Positions 27,478 through 36,923 of a stretch of 64,000 bases of DNA are shown in pieces. The stretch's first letter is position 1. Every line of letters starts with the position of its first letter. The stretch is from Candidatus Tisiphia endosymbiont of Dioctria linearis (lineage in GTDB: Bacteria > Pseudomonadota > Alphaproteobacteria > Rickettsiales > Rickettsiaceae): positions 930,001 through 994,000 of the forward strand of contig NZ_OZ032156.1 of assembly GCF_964026545.1 (NCBI RefSeq). Reading direction: 5' to 3'. A program made the position numbers and the translations under genes. The notes under the pieces are model-generated. The model searched no databases, was not told the origin of the DNA, and worked only from the letters and a program-made list of their open reading frames with translations.

Positions 27478-30282
27478 CTATTTGCCCAAGGCTTCTTCAA
27501 GTAATTTTTCTTGCTGCTCATTATGTATGTTAAGTGCACCAACGGCAGGTGAAGCAGATTCATTTCTACCAACATATTTAAATTGATTATTAATTGACAT
27601 ATCTTTTAGGGTGTCATTTAAGTGGTCTTTAATGAAATTCCACGCTCCCATATTTTTAGATTCTTCTTGACACCAAATAAACTCCTTAGCCTTATTATAT
27701 TTACCTAATATTTTAATGATAACATCTTTTTCAAACGGATATAATTGCTCAACTCTAATAATTACCATATCTGAAATAGTTTTTGCTTCTCTTTTTTCTA
27801 ATAAATCATAATATACCTTGCCACTACATAATATAACTCGTGTTACTTCCTTGGCATTTATCGTCTCATTAATTTCGTCTAGTACAGGTACAAAGCTTGT
27901 ATTCTCATCAATATGCGATAGAGGGGATACAGCCATTTTATGTCTTAATAAAGATTTTGGTGACATTACTATTAGTGGTTTACGAATATTACTGTATATT
28001 TGACGACGTAATAAATGAAAAAATGAGGCTGGGGTTGTAGGATAGGTAACTTGAATATTATCTTCAGCAGCAAGCTGTAAAAATCTCTCAAATCTTGCAG
28101 AACTATGCTCTGGACCTTGCCCTTCCAATCCGTGTGGTAGTAGCACTACTATACCACTCATTCTGAGCCATTTGTTTTCACTACTGGAAATGAATTGGTC
28201 AAAAATTATTTGAGCTCCGTTAGCGAAATCGCCAAACTGAGCTTCCCAAATTACTAAATTTTTTGGATTAACTAATGAATAGCCATACTCAAAACCTAAA
28301 ACCGCATATTCAGATAAATTACTGTTAGCAATTTCAAAGTTTGCTTGACTTTGCGATAAATTATTTAATGGTGTATAAGTACTACCATCTACCTGACTAT
28401 GCAATACTGCATGGCGGTGAGAGAAAGTGCCACGCTCAGAATCCTGACCAGTAAAACGTATTCTGGTACCTGAATTTAATAGACTGGCAAATGCTAATTG
28501 CTCTGCAGTTGCCCAATCGATGGGTTTATCTTGCTTTAAAATATTTGCTCTTAATTCAAATAATTTTACAAGTTTAGGATTTAAAGGGAAATCTTTTGGT
28601 ATTTGACAAAGCCTTATACCAAGCTCTTTTAAAGTATTTTTACTAACACCAGTAGAGAGTATTTTAGCATTTGACCTAGTGTAACCAGACCATAACCCCT
28701 CTAAGTACTGAGCTTGTGGTTGATAATTTTTGGCATGTTCATATTCTTGGTCTAATTTTAGTTTAAATTGTTCTTTTAACGTCGGAAAATGATTTTGGTC
28801 AATTATTCCGTCTGCCATCAGTTCATTGGCAAAAACTGTTGCTGGGGATTGTTTATTTTTTATTACATTATACATAGCACCTTGAGTATACATAGGCTCA
28901 TCACCTTCATTATGACCGTATTTACGATAGCATATGATCTCAATGACTATATCTCTAGCAAATTTATGTCGGTAATTCACTGCCATATTAGTAGCTTTGA
29001 GTACAGCTTGAATATTATCACCATTTACATGTAAAATTGGACTATTAATTATTTTAGCAAATTCAGTAGAATATCTACTTGGTCTGGTATCATAACTATT
29101 TGTTGTAAAGCCAAGCTGATTATTAATAACAAAGTGAATAGTTCCACCAACATGATAAGCCTTTAAATTCGACATAAATAAACTTTCAGCTACTACACCT
29201 TGACCACAAAAAGCAGTATCACCATGCACTAAAATACCCATTACTTTTTGACGATTAACATCTTGAATGTTGTCCTGTTTTGCTCGTACTTTACCAGCTA
29301 CCACTGAGTTTATCGCTTCTAAATGTGAAGGATTATCTGCCATAGAGAGGTGAACCTTAGATTGACCTCTTATTCGATCTGACGAATAGCCAATATGATA
29401 TTTTACATCACTCGAAATACCTAAATTATTTGACAAGATACTGCCAGTCATAAATCCAGATAGAATAGCTTTATAAGGTTTAGTCATTACCTTAGTTAAG
29501 GTACTAAGTCTTCCTCGATGTGCCATACCTATTACGACATCTTCTACTCCATGAACAATAGACATATCTATAGCTTTATCTATAGCTACTACAGCTGCCT
29601 CTCCCCCCTCTACTGAGAAACGCTTCGCCCCAGGAAATTTTGTGTGTAGATATTGTTCAAATCCCTCAATTTCCACTAGATCTTGTAGTATATCCTTCTT
29701 ATCTTGTGTTAATACATTAAAAGTTTGAATGTTACTTTCCATTTGTTCACAAAGCCAGGTTCTTTCATCTTCATTTGTCACATGATCAAACTCTATAGCA
29801 ATATCTTTAGCATAAGTTTGATCGAGCAAATTAACCAGTTCACTAACTGCACATGATTTTATTCCAAAAAATTGATCATCAATTTCTATAATATTATTCA
29901 ACTGATCTTTAGTAAAACCAAAATCTTCTATATTAAGCTTCAACTGACTTTTAGTTTTAAGAGCTTCAAGATTCAATGGATCTAGTTTTACTAAATAATG
30001 TCCATATTTGCGATAGCTGGCAATCAGCATTTTTACTCTGAGCTTGTTAGTAACAGTAGAAAAATCCGTATCAAGCCCCCCCCCTCTTTCACAAGGCGAA
30101 GTGATAATATGAGCAATGCTTTTTGTAACCTGATGGCTATTATTATTTTCAATATTTTGGAAATAATTTTGCCAGCTTTTATCAACTGCTGTATGATCTG
30201 ATAAATATAGTTGATATAATTCTTCTATAAAGATAGCATTGCTACCAAATAAAAAGCTGGTTTGTTTAAAGTTTTTGTCCAT
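27478..30282 (-). CDS. sucA: 2-oxoglutarate dehydrogenase E1 component
   Basis: SucA is the thiamine-diphosphate-dependent E1 of the TCA-cycle 2-oxoglutarate dehydrogenase complex. The 934-residue protein starts with the lipoyl-domain-interacting N-terminus ([20 protein letters not shown]). The core includes [39 protein letters not shown] and [10 protein letters not shown]. In many relatives sucB follows directly; here the STAND-TPR cluster follows and sucB is not in the window. A 329-bp repeat-rich gap lies upstream. Confidence 0.96.
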   Translation of the reverse strand: MDKNFKQTSFLFGSNAIFIEELYQLYLSDHTAVDKSWQNYFQNIENNNSHQVTKSIAHIITSPCERGGGLDTDFSTVTNKLRVKMLIASYRKYGHYLVKLDPLNLEALKTKSQLKLNIEDFGFTKDQLNNIIEIDDQFFGIKSCAVSELVNLLDQTYAKDIAIEFDHVTNEDERTWLCEQMESNIQTFNVLTQDKKDILQDLVEIEGFEQYLHTKFPGAKRFSVEGGEAAVVAIDKAIDMSIVHGVEDVVIGMAHRGRLSTLTKVMTKPYKAILSGFMTGSILSNNLGISSDVKYHIGYSSDRIRGQSKVHLSMADNPSHLEAINSVVAGKVRAKQDNIQDVNRQKVMGILVHGDTAFCGQGVVAESLFMSNLKAYHVGGTIHFVINNQLGFTTNSYDTRPSRYSTEFAKIINSPILHVNGDNIQAVLKATNMAVNYRHKFARDIVIEIICYRKYGHNEGDEPMYTQGAMYNVIKNKQSPATVFANELMADGIIDQNHFPTLKEQFKLKLDQEYEHAKNYQPQAQYLEGLWSGYTRSNAKILSTGVSKNTLKELGIRLCQIPKDFPLNPKLVKLFELRANILKQDKPIDWATAEQLAFASLLNSGTRIRFTGQDSERGTFSHRHAVLHSQVDGSTYTPLNNLSQSQANFEIANSNLSEYAVLGFEYGYSLVNPKNLVIWEAQFGDFANGAQIIFDQFISSSENKWLRMSGIVVLLPHGLEGQGPEHSSARFERFLQLAAEDNIQVTYPTTPASFFHLLRRQIYSNIRKPLIVMSPKSLLRHKMAVSPLSHIDENTSFVPVLDEINETINAKEVTRVILCSGKVYYDLLEKREAKTISDMVIIRVEQLYPFEKDVIIKILGKYNKAKEFIWCQEESKNMGAWNFIKDHLNDTLKDMSINNQFKYVGRNESASPAVGALNIHNEQQEKLLEEALGK

Positions 30283-30321
30283 AACTCCTTATTCCTGATT
30301 AGGTTATGTCTATAAGCATAA

Positions 30322-30382
30322 CAGATTTTTTTGCTCCACTAATAGCTGTGTTCATTTTTTTTGCGGTATTGCTTATTTTTTT
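30322..30382 (-). repeat. About 60-bp dispersed repeat, copy 1
   Basis: Read on the minus strand it contains AAGCAAT(A/C)CGCAAAAA, AGCTATTAGTGGAGCAAAAA and AATCTG. The same order occurs on the plus strand at 38923-38983. It lies just upstream of sucA, so it could carry promoter or terminator signals, but nothing specific is visible. Confidence 0.7.
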
Positions 30383-30418
30383 TCATTGACCACTACGTGG
30401 TCTTGCTATAGGCACATA

Positions 30419-30509
30419 CGTCATTGCGAGCCACCGTAGGTGGCGTGGCAATCCATTTTTAATCATTTCTGGATTGCTTCGTCGACCTTACGGTCTCCTC
30501 GCAATGACG
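30419..30509. repeat. Palindromic GTCATTGCGAG repeat, full copy
   Basis: CGTCATTGCGAGCCACCGTA at the left and TCTCCTCGCAATGACG at the right, with inner arms GGCAATCC and GGATTGCTTCGTCG. It is one of two copies in the 329-bp sucA-mnhE gap. Confidence 0.85.
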
Positions 30510-30546
30510 GTTTCTCAATTATTGTTTTCTTAAACTGATGCTTATG

Positions 30547-30630
30547 CGTCATTGCGAGCGAATGTACGTGAGCATGGCAATCCATGAAGCTTGTTATATT
30601 GCTTCGTCGGCTCATGCCTCTTTGTCACGA
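30547..30630. repeat. Palindromic repeat overlapping the mnhE-like 3' end
   Basis: It starts CGTCATTGCGAGCGAATG and runs through ATTGCTTCGTCGGCTCATGCC to about 30630, where the right end is degenerate (TTTGTCACGA). The stop codon of the mnhE-like gene (30612-30614) lies inside it, so the repeat supplies that protein's last residues. Confidence 0.75.
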
Positions 30631-31097
30631 CACCAAATCTGCTGCACCCTTTTGCTCATAGTAGAATCACCAAACTTTAAATTGTCAATTGATGATTGCT
30701 CCAGAGCATGCACCAATAACATATTATCTGCTATGTCAAGCGTTACAGTTCCTGGTGTAAGGGTAATAGAATTAGCATATATTACACGACTAATATCGTT
30801 TCTCTGTTCCGAATCAATCCATTCAAAAACTGGTTGTAAATTAAGATTCTTCCGCCAGATAATCTTCATTACCCCTAAGCTAGATAGCAGTATTTCTTTA
30901 ATTAGCCAAATAAAATATAGTATAGAATGATAATTTAAATAAACCCTACGGGGCATTAAATGGAGTTTTATTGCAAAAAGATAAGTTATACCGACAATAC
31001 TCAAGGAAATCAACAATGTAAAAATATCTGTAGGTACGCCTGTTAGACCAAACAATGTCAATAACAACACAATTAAAGTAAAGATTCTAGTGTGCAT
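30612..31097 (-). CDS. MnhE/MrpE-like Na+/H+ antiporter subunit E
   Basis: Subunit E belongs to the multi-subunit Mrp cation/proton antiporter. About 161 residues: two or three N-terminal membrane helices, then the conserved cytoplasmic motif ANSITLTPGTVTLDI and LLVHALEQ. I chose ATG 31097 (AAAGGA just upstream); a GTG at 31112 is also in frame. The gene overlaps the 3' end of the DHA2 exporter by about 11 nt, so it is probably translationally coupled. The other Mrp subunits are not nearby. Its C-terminus (RDKEA) runs into a palindromic repeat. Confidence 0.8.
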   Translation of the reverse strand: MHTRIFTLIVLLLTLFGLTGVPTDIFTLLISLSIVGITYLFAIKLHLMPRRVYLNYHSILYFIWLIKEILLSSLGVMKIIWRKNLNLQPVFEWIDSEQRNDISRVIYANSITLTPGTVTLDIADNMLLVHALEQSSIDNLKFGDSTMSKRVQQIWCRDKEA

Positions 31098-32649
31098 CAT
31101 ATCCTTTTCCACCTCTAACAGTTGATGTAAATGGTAGAAAGAGCATTACCATAAAAAATAATGCACTTATAATACCAAATATGCTATTTATCGCAATGAC
31201 AAATGCTTCCTTATTTATATTATTGGCTAATAAAAAATACGATACTTTTTCTGGATCAACCACTCTGCCATCTAATAATTGCCCCATAAACTGTAACTTC
31301 ATTATAGCGGAAGGTGAAGTGGATGAAATATTCTCATTTAGATATTGACTAAAAATCTTAGTTTTATCTGTAAGAAGAGTACTAATAACTGCAATACCAA
31401 CGGCTCCTCCAAGATTACGAGTAAGATTATATAAACCACTAGCATTTCCTATCTTGTCTTTACTCATACTCCCTAAAGCAAGATTATTGGTAGGTAAAAA
31501 GCAAAACATCATCGCCAATCCTCTAATAAATTGCGGTAAGAAAAACTCAACAAATTTAGCATCAGCTGTTAAAAAACTATTTAAATAGCATCCTAAACTA
31601 AACATAGAAAGACCAATAGCCAGCATAATTCTTAAATCTATTCCGGAACCCAGCATCCTTCCGGCAAGTGGAGCCGATAGAAATTGCCTGATACCCGTAA
31701 TCATCATAGTAAAACCAATTTGTACAGTATTAAAACCAGCTATGGTAAATAAAAATAAAGGTAATAAATATACTGCACCGTAGAGTCCTATACCTATAAC
31801 AAAAGAATAAACACAACCAAAAGTAAAATTTTTGTTAACAAAAACTGTTAAATCTAAGATTGGATTAAAAAATGTTAGTTCTCTAATAACTAACGTAATG
31901 AACCCAACAGCAGTCAGGATGATAAGGAATAATATCAAGCTATTCTCTGTCCAGCCTTTTTTATTTCCTTCTTCTAAAACATATTGCAAAGAAGCAAGAG
32001 TAATAGCCAGCAAAATAATGCCAAGAAAATCAAAATTTTTAAGCAAATCGTAATTAGGTTGGTCAAAATCAGCATATAAATATACGATTACACAAACAAA
32101 AATACCAGGTATTACATTGAGTAAAAACATAAAATGCCAAGATAAATATTCAGTAATGTAGCCTCCAAGTGTTGGGCCAAGTGTTGGAGCCATCGTTACG
32201 ATTAGTCCTACTATCACTGTAACTGCTGGGCGTTTTTCAACAGAAAAAATTATAAATATTGTACTAAAGACTGTTGGTATCATTGCTCCACCAAAAAATC
32301 CTTGTAAAGCTCTAAAAATAATCATTGTTTCTATGTTGGTTGCCAACGAACATAGGATACTCATGACAGTAAAGCCTAAAGCAGCAATAAAATAAGAAAT
32401 TCTAGTAGAAAGAAGTCTAGCGGTAAAACCAGTTATTGGGATTATAATCACTTCCGCTATAAGATATGACGTTTGAACCCAGGATAATTCATCGCTAGAA
32501 GCAGAAAGTCCCGAGGCAATAACTGATAAAGAACTGGCAACAATTTGAATATCCAATATTGCCATAAACATTCCGACTGTCATTGCAAAAAATGCAAGTA
32601 GCTGCTTGTTTGATAATGGGGGAGAAGGAATAGCTTGTTGTGTGAGCAT
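31087..32649 (-). CDS. DHA2-family MFS drug exporter (EmrB/QacA type)
   Basis: This 520-residue, 14-helix inner-membrane exporter is driven by the proton gradient. The N-terminal MFMAILDIQIVASSLSVI is the DHA2 motif with the membrane-embedded Asp. LSWVQTSYLIAEVIIIPITG and the motif C segment LGPTLGGYITEYLSWHFMF are also typical of EmrB. No emrA-type adaptor gene is adjacent, so a tripartite pump with TolC (48187) is possible but not shown. The mnhE-like gene overlaps its end. Confidence 0.88.
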   Translation of the reverse strand: MLTQQAIPSPPLSNKQLLAFFAMTVGMFMAILDIQIVASSLSVIASGLSASSDELSWVQTSYLIAEVIIIPITGFTARLLSTRISYFIAALGFTVMSILCSLATNIETMIIFRALQGFFGGAMIPTVFSTIFIIFSVEKRPAVTVIVGLIVTMAPTLGPTLGGYITEYLSWHFMFLLNVIPGIFVCVIVYLYADFDQPNYDLLKNFDFLGIILLAITLASLQYVLEEGNKKGWTENSLILFLIILTAVGFITLVIRELTFFNPILDLTVFVNKNFTFGCVYSFVIGIGLYGAVYLLPLFLFTIAGFNTVQIGFTMMITGIRQFLSAPLAGRMLGSGIDLRIMLAIGLSMFSLGCYLNSFLTADAKFVEFFLPQFIRGLAMMFCFLPTNNLALGSMSKDKIGNASGLYNLTRNLGGAVGIAVISTLLTDKTKIFSQYLNENISSTSPSAIMKLQFMGQLLDGRVVDPEKVSYFLLANNINKEAFVIAINSIFGIISALFFMVMLFLPFTSTVRGGKGYDAH

Positions 32650-32830
32650 TAGCTAGTTGATCGAAGGAATTAAACGCTACCAATTATAGCATAGTATGTA
32701 TATCACAAAATTAACAATTTTACAAGTATAAAGACTTAAAAAAATATATATTTTAGTGAAATTACTAGTAGGAACTAATAGAATAGATTATAATTAATAC
32801 AAGTATATAAAATAACTAATTGGTTATAAT

Positions 32831-33767
32831 ATGTCCAAGAAAAATACAAAATCTAATTCTTTGAGTAATAAAATACAAAATCTTGATGAAGAATTTGAAA
32901 AAGTATCTGACGATTTAGATATAGAATTATCTAAAGTCGAAAAAGTGGCGGACGTATTCAATGATTCATTAGATAGAATTGCTGGTTCTGGTTCTGAGCA
33001 GGAAGTAGATAAATTAATAGAGGAAATGCAGTCTGAAGTTAATTTAGATAAGAAAAGTGCGGCATTAGGGAAACAAAAAGATCAAGAATTAGAGGCTAGA
33101 CTTAAAGCTATAAGTAGATCCAAGACCTACGGAAGAAGCATTAAAAAATCCTGCGCCAGTACCAACTGTCGAAGAATTAGAGGCTAGGCTTAAAAAGTTA
33201 AAAGATTCAACACCAACTGTTGAAAAACCAAAAAAGAAAGTTGAGAAATTAAAAGACAATGAGACTAAACAACCTCAGTCGATAAAACCAACAACGAAAG
33301 TAGTTGATAAAGTAGCTGTCCGTCCAAAGGATAATAAGTTAGAGGCTAATTCTCCTGCAACATCGCCAGAGCCATTAGTTAAAGAACCGTCTAAATCCGA
33401 TAAGAGTGATAGAGATACCTTACACCCATCAATGACAAAATCTAAGCAAAGTTGGTTTGCAAAAATTGTAAGTGCTATTATAGATGTTATTGTTGATAAT
33501 ATTAAAGGACTCCTTGGTAATCCACAAATTCAAGACTCTTCTAAGCAGCAGAACCAACAAATGACATTAGAGAAAATGCAAGCAGATGTTAAGAAGCTAA
33601 ATGAACCATTAGTAGCACTTAAAAAGGTACAAGAATTAAGAAAACACGAATTAAAGGCAAAAAAAATAAAGCAGAGTTTGCAAAAGGTTAGACCAGGAAA
33701 AGCACTACCTAGCACTCCAGTAAAATCATCAGTAACTAGGCAAAAATCTAATACAAATAGTAGATAG
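32831..33767 (+). pseudogene. Frameshifted gene for a Lys/Glu-rich helical protein
   Basis: Two open frames, 32831-33187 and the frame through 33432-33767, look like one gene broken by a single shift. The second frame is open from 33114 and reads sensibly before its first ATG (PTEEALKNPAPVP, TVEELEARLKKLKDS, VEKPKKKVEKLKD). ELEARLK occurs on both sides of the break, once in each frame. The reading frame moves by +1 (one base extra or two missing) between 33114 and 33187; an A6 run is at 33142-33147. The product would be about 310 residues, mostly charged and coiled-coil-like, with a hydrophobic patch (FAKIVSAIIDVIVDNIKG). No known family recognised. Confidence 0.65.
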
Positions 33768-33919
33768 ATTCTGTTGCATTAATCATTTAAGTAAATTAAA
33801 CTAGTAAAAGTGACTGGTTCGGTAAAAGAGAGTTAATGAGAACGATTGATGCGTTTAAAGAAAAACTCATTTATCTGAGCTAACTAAAAAATAGTATCAT
33901 TTTATAATTGTGACGCAAT

Positions 33920-34315
33920 ATGTTTAAAAATTTATTACAACTTTACAGCATGATAATTTGTCTTTTTGCTAGCCTGACTCTTATGTTCACATTGGTGCAA
34001 GTTATGCAAAATATTGCAAGTCTAGTATTACCAGAATATAAGTATAATCATGATATAGCTAAATTTAACTCTGTCGAGAACTTTATTAATTCGAAGAATC
34101 CACAGGAAGCGGAAAAGATTAGATTATTAAGTAAAATAGAAATAGACAAAAAGATAAGTCTTGAAAAAACAAATTATATGCAAAAAGTAGAAAAAGATAC
34201 AATATTTAATCTAATTAGTAATACTACTTGGGTAATTACTAGTTTAATATTTTTTATTATCCATTGGTTGCTGTATAAAAAATCATCCAAGCGTCATTGC
34301 GAGGAGATACTTTAG
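33920..34315 (+). CDS. Small protein with two membrane helices, unknown function
   Basis: This 131-residue protein has an N-terminal hydrophobic helix (MIICLFASLTLMFTLVQVM), a charged middle of about 60 residues and a second helix (TWVITSLIFFIIHWLLY). The last residues (KRHCEEIL) come from the left end of a palindromic repeat, whose CGTCATTGCGAGGAG reads RHCEE, so the original C-terminus has been replaced. I do not recognise a family. Confidence 0.6.
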   Translation: MFKNLLQLYSMIICLFASLTLMFTLVQVMQNIASLVLPEYKYNHDIAKFNSVENFINSKNPQEAEKIRLLSKIEIDKKISLEKTNYMQKVEKDTIFNLISNTTWVITSLIFFIIHWLLYKKSSKRHCEEIL

Positions 34316-34388
34316 TAGCGTGAAGCAATCTATTTTTAATCACTTTTATGGATTGCTTTGTCGGCTCACGCTTCCTCGCAATGATGCG
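34292..34388. repeat. Palindromic repeat overlapping a gene 3' end
   Basis: CGTCATTGCGAGGAGATAC at the left, CTTCCTCGCAATGATGCG at the right, and inner arms GAAGCAATC and GGATTGCTTTGTCGG. The left 24 bases are coding for the preceding small membrane protein. GTGAACGTTCACTCA follows. Confidence 0.85.
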
Positions 34389-34441
34389 TGAACGTTCACT
34401 CATATATTATCACCTAATTCAATTGCTTTACTAATATCTGA

Positions 34442-35656
34442 TTATTTTATTCTATTAACTGAGGCAGGTGAGAAGAAATCGCCTTGCATAGCATCTATTT
34501 TTAGATTGATTAAGAATTTGGCAATTTTACCATTCTCAACAAATTCTGCTACAGTTTGAATACCCAAATCCTCAGAGAGGTTAATTAATCTTTTAATGAA
34601 GTCTTGACTTTGCAGATCGCTGGTGATGTTACGTACGTAGCTACCATCAATTTTAAGAATATCTATTGGCAAATTTTGTAATTGCTTAAATGAAGTAAAC
34701 CCAGAGCCGAAATCATCTAAAGCAAATTTGCAACCGTATTTTCTTAATCTGTGCATAAAATACGTTATTTGTTGATAATGCTGATTAAGGCTAGTCTCAG
34801 TAATTTCGATAATTAATCTTCCTGAAACATCATATGTTTGTAATAATTTTTCTGCTATTACTAGCAAAGGAGAATCTAATGTGCCAATATTTGAAATATT
34901 AACTGATAGCATCAAGTCTGGGTTAGCATCTAATTCTTTGATTGCCATTTCTAGCACTACTTGATCTACTATAAAAATTAAACCTTTCTTTTCAGCCTCT
35001 GGGATTATTGCTCCTACAGAACATAGATAGTTATTTGTATCAGGAATCCTTAATAAACATTCATAGTAATGAGCTTTCATTGTTTTACGGTCAATAACTG
35101 GCTGATAAGCAAAAACCATTGTTTTGTTTAATAGGGACTTTCTTAAGAGATTAAGCTGTTTATTGGACTCTTTAATGTATTCTATATTATAATATTTAGA
35201 GTCATACTCACGATAATAATTTTGGTCACCTGGATAAGAAATTAGCCAGTTCAATAAATTATAAATTTCTTCAGCTTTATTGCTAAATTTGGGAAATTCT
35301 ATGCTAGCAATACTACAATTCATATAAACTGTAGGTAATAGATCATCAACATAAAGCTGGGATAATAAATGTGCTTTTAGGGCAATTTCTTTAACTAGAT
35401 TTGGATCTAATATCGGTAGAACTAATAATATTCGATCATGTTCAATGTGTTTATAAATTGATGTGACAAAATTGCTAATTAATTCATTGCAAATTTCAGA
35501 AATAATTTTATTAAGTTTGTCAATTATGTGAATGTCTTTTGCCATCATAGCATTTAATTCGTCATAATTTAATAGCTTAAAAGAGATGCAATATCCACGC
35601 TCTACTTTATCAAGCTCAAACTGTAAATTTCTAATTTTCGTATCTAATTTCACCAT
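34442..35656 (-). CDS. EAL-domain cyclic-di-GMP phosphodiesterase-like protein
   Basis: EAL domains hydrolyse cyclic di-GMP to pGpG. The C-terminal half (from about residue 180) shows the family order: FAYQPVID, YECLLR in place of EALLR, SVNIS, IEITET, FALDDFGSGFTSF, LKIDGSYV and VAEFVEN. The metal ligands (Glu of the EAL motif, Asn, Glu, DD, Lys, Glu) appear kept, although Ala is replaced by Cys. The N-terminal 180 residues have no clear GGDEF motif and may be a degenerate partner domain. Length 404 residues. The gene stands alone, head-to-head with the bolA-like gene 78 nt away. Confidence 0.85.
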   Translation of the reverse strand: MVKLDTKIRNLQFELDKVERGYCISFKLLNYDELNAMMAKDIHIIDKLNKIISEICNELISNFVTSIYKHIEHDRILLVLPILDPNLVKEIALKAHLLSQLYVDDLLPTVYMNCSIASIEFPKFSNKAEEIYNLLNWLISYPGDQNYYREYDSKYYNIEYIKESNKQLNLLRKSLLNKTMVFAYQPVIDRKTMKAHYYECLLRIPDTNNYLCSVGAIIPEAEKKGLIFIVDQVVLEMAIKELDANPDLMLSVNISNIGTLDSPLLVIAEKLLQTYDVSGRLIIEITETSLNQHYQQITYFMHRLRKYGCKFALDDFGSGFTSFKQLQNLPIDILKIDGSYVRNITSDLQSQDFIKRLINLSEDLGIQTVAEFVENGKIAKFLINLKIDAMQGDFFSPASVNRIK

Positions 35657-35733
35657 AACTCAAATAATATAAATTTACTAAATACTAAAATCCTAGTAGA
35701 ATGATACAAGTAAAAGTTTTATATTATAAAATT

Positions 35734-36015
35734 ATGAGCAAAATAAATAGAATAAAAAGCAAATTAGATGTGTTAAAACCACATTATTGCGAAATAGTTG
35801 ATGAAAGTTCCAAACATGCTAGCCATACTGGTGGAACTACTGAAAGCCATTTTAGGGTTAAAATTTTTTCAACAGCTTTTATAGGAAAAAGCTTGCTAGA
35901 ACAACATAAAATGATTAACAATCTTTTAGCAGATGAGTTAGCTAGTGGGTTACACGCCTTATCAATTGATACGAAAAAACCTAAATCGCTTATTGATTCA
36001 CAGCAAACTAGTTGA
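35734..36015 (+). CDS. bolA: BolA-family protein
   Basis: BolA proteins pair with monothiol glutaredoxins and take part in iron-sulfur cluster handling. The 93-residue product contains the core ESHFRVKIFSTAF, GKSLLEQHKMINNLL and GLHALSIDTKKP. I chose ATG 35734 because the family begins a few residues before the IKSKLDVLKPHYCEIVDES helix; an in-frame ATG at 35701 would add 11 residues (MIQVKVLYYKI). TATAAA lies just before the chosen start. Confidence 0.85.
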   Translation: MSKINRIKSKLDVLKPHYCEIVDESSKHASHTGGTTESHFRVKIFSTAFIGKSLLEQHKMINNLLADELASGLHALSIDTKKPKSLIDSQQTS

Positions 36016-36060
36016 CGATAGAAATGGAGTCGGAAGAATATTAGAAATCATTATAACCTA

Positions 36061-36067
36061 AAGGAGG
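36061..36067 (+). promoter_or_regulatory. Strong Shine-Dalgarno AAGGAGG
   Basis: A 7-base match to the anti-SD, 4 nt before the ATG at 36072. It is the strongest ribosome-binding site in this part of the window and supports a real, well-translated small gene. Confidence 0.8.
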
Positions 36068-36071
36068 AATT

Positions 36072-36560
36072 ATGGGACTTGCAGATAAGTTATTAAAAGA
36101 AGTTAAGTCTATAAAAGAAGGTCTTGCTAAAGAGGCTAAAAGTTTGCGTAGAGAAATCCGTGATGAAATAAAGCCTCCAAGTACTTTTGAAGAAGTTAAA
36201 AGAGTTGGTGCGGATATGCTTAATGCTTTAGAAAAAGAAGGAAAAGATTTAAAAGGCGATATAAAGGATATATTTGTTCCTGTAATTAAGGCAGTGAAAG
36301 AAGGGTTAAAAGAAGCGAAAGACGCTGCTGGAGCAGGAGAGATTTTTGAAAAATTGCATGATAAGGTTCCATTCAATAAAAATGTATCGTTTACAAAAGA
36401 TTTGAAAAATTTCTTAAAAAGTATGGGAACGGTGTTCACTTCTATTCTTAAAGATGATGACACGCAAAAGGGAGCATGGAATAATATCAAAAAAGCTACA
36501 AGCAAGCTTAAGGGAACGATACAAAAAACATTATCGGTAAAAACTGGTATAGGTAGATAG
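36072..36560 (+). CDS. Amphipathic helical protein, unknown function
   Basis: This 162-residue, Lys-rich, nearly all-helical protein has no signal peptide. It starts GLADKLLKEVKSIKEGLAK, with a heptad-like pattern through about residue 95, then a more globular tail (FLKSMGTVFTSILKDDD). The AAGGAGG site at 36061-36067 supports the start. Its style (Lys/Glu-rich helices, weak hydrophobic patches) resembles the neighbouring unknowns at 32831 and 36924 and the one at 46697. They may be lineage-specific effectors or surface-linked proteins, but there is no direct evidence. Confidence 0.65.
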   Translation: MGLADKLLKEVKSIKEGLAKEAKSLRREIRDEIKPPSTFEEVKRVGADMLNALEKEGKDLKGDIKDIFVPVIKAVKEGLKEAKDAAGAGEIFEKLHDKVPFNKNVSFTKDLKNFLKSMGTVFTSILKDDDTQKGAWNNIKKATSKLKGTIQKTLSVKTGIGR

Positions 36561-36615
36561 CTATACCCCGTTATTGTGCATGGGTGTCAGTTTAAGAAGG
36601 TAATAATTGGAAAGC

Positions 36616-36700
36616 CGTCATTGCGAGAAGGCGTTAGCCGACGAAGCAATCCACTCTTTTATGGATTGCCACGCCACCTACGGTGGCTCGCTAATAGACG
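36616..36700. repeat. Palindromic repeat with hybrid ends, copy 1 of 2 in this gap
   Basis: The left end is CGTCATTGCGAGAAGGCG, the right end the variant CTCGCTAATAGACG. The flank CAGTTTAAGAAGGTAATAA is shared with the copy at 1836. The inner sequence is almost identical to that copy. Confidence 0.88.
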
Positions 36701-36749
36701 CTTATGTGCAGATATACTGTTTTACTTACTCCTTAAACTGACGCCTATG

Positions 36750-36867
36750 CGTCATTGCGAGGAGCAGCTTCGCTGTGACGAAGCAATCCAAATATAATCA
36801 CTTTCCTGGATTGCTTCGTTGCCACTAAAGTAGCACAATTGTCGAAAGTGGTTCCTCGCTAATAGAC
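36750..36867. repeat. Palindromic repeat with hybrid ends, copy 2 of 2 in this gap
   Basis: CGTCATTGCGAGGAGC at the left, CCTCGCTAATAGAC at the right. The gap 36561-36923 is filled by the two copies; CTCCTTAAACTGACGCCTATG joins them. No gene is seen. Confidence 0.85.
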
Positions 36868-36923
36868 AGAAAAGCTATAGAATCAGTCTTTAACTTTATG
36901 TTATATTTGGAGTGTGGTGCATT

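Noticed and set aside
36041..36505. 154-codon minus-strand frame opposite the 36072 gene
   Set aside because: The plus-strand frame has an AAGGAGG site and Lys/Glu-rich helical composition; the opposite frame is the Phe/Ser/Leu-rich mirror expected from AT-rich antisense.
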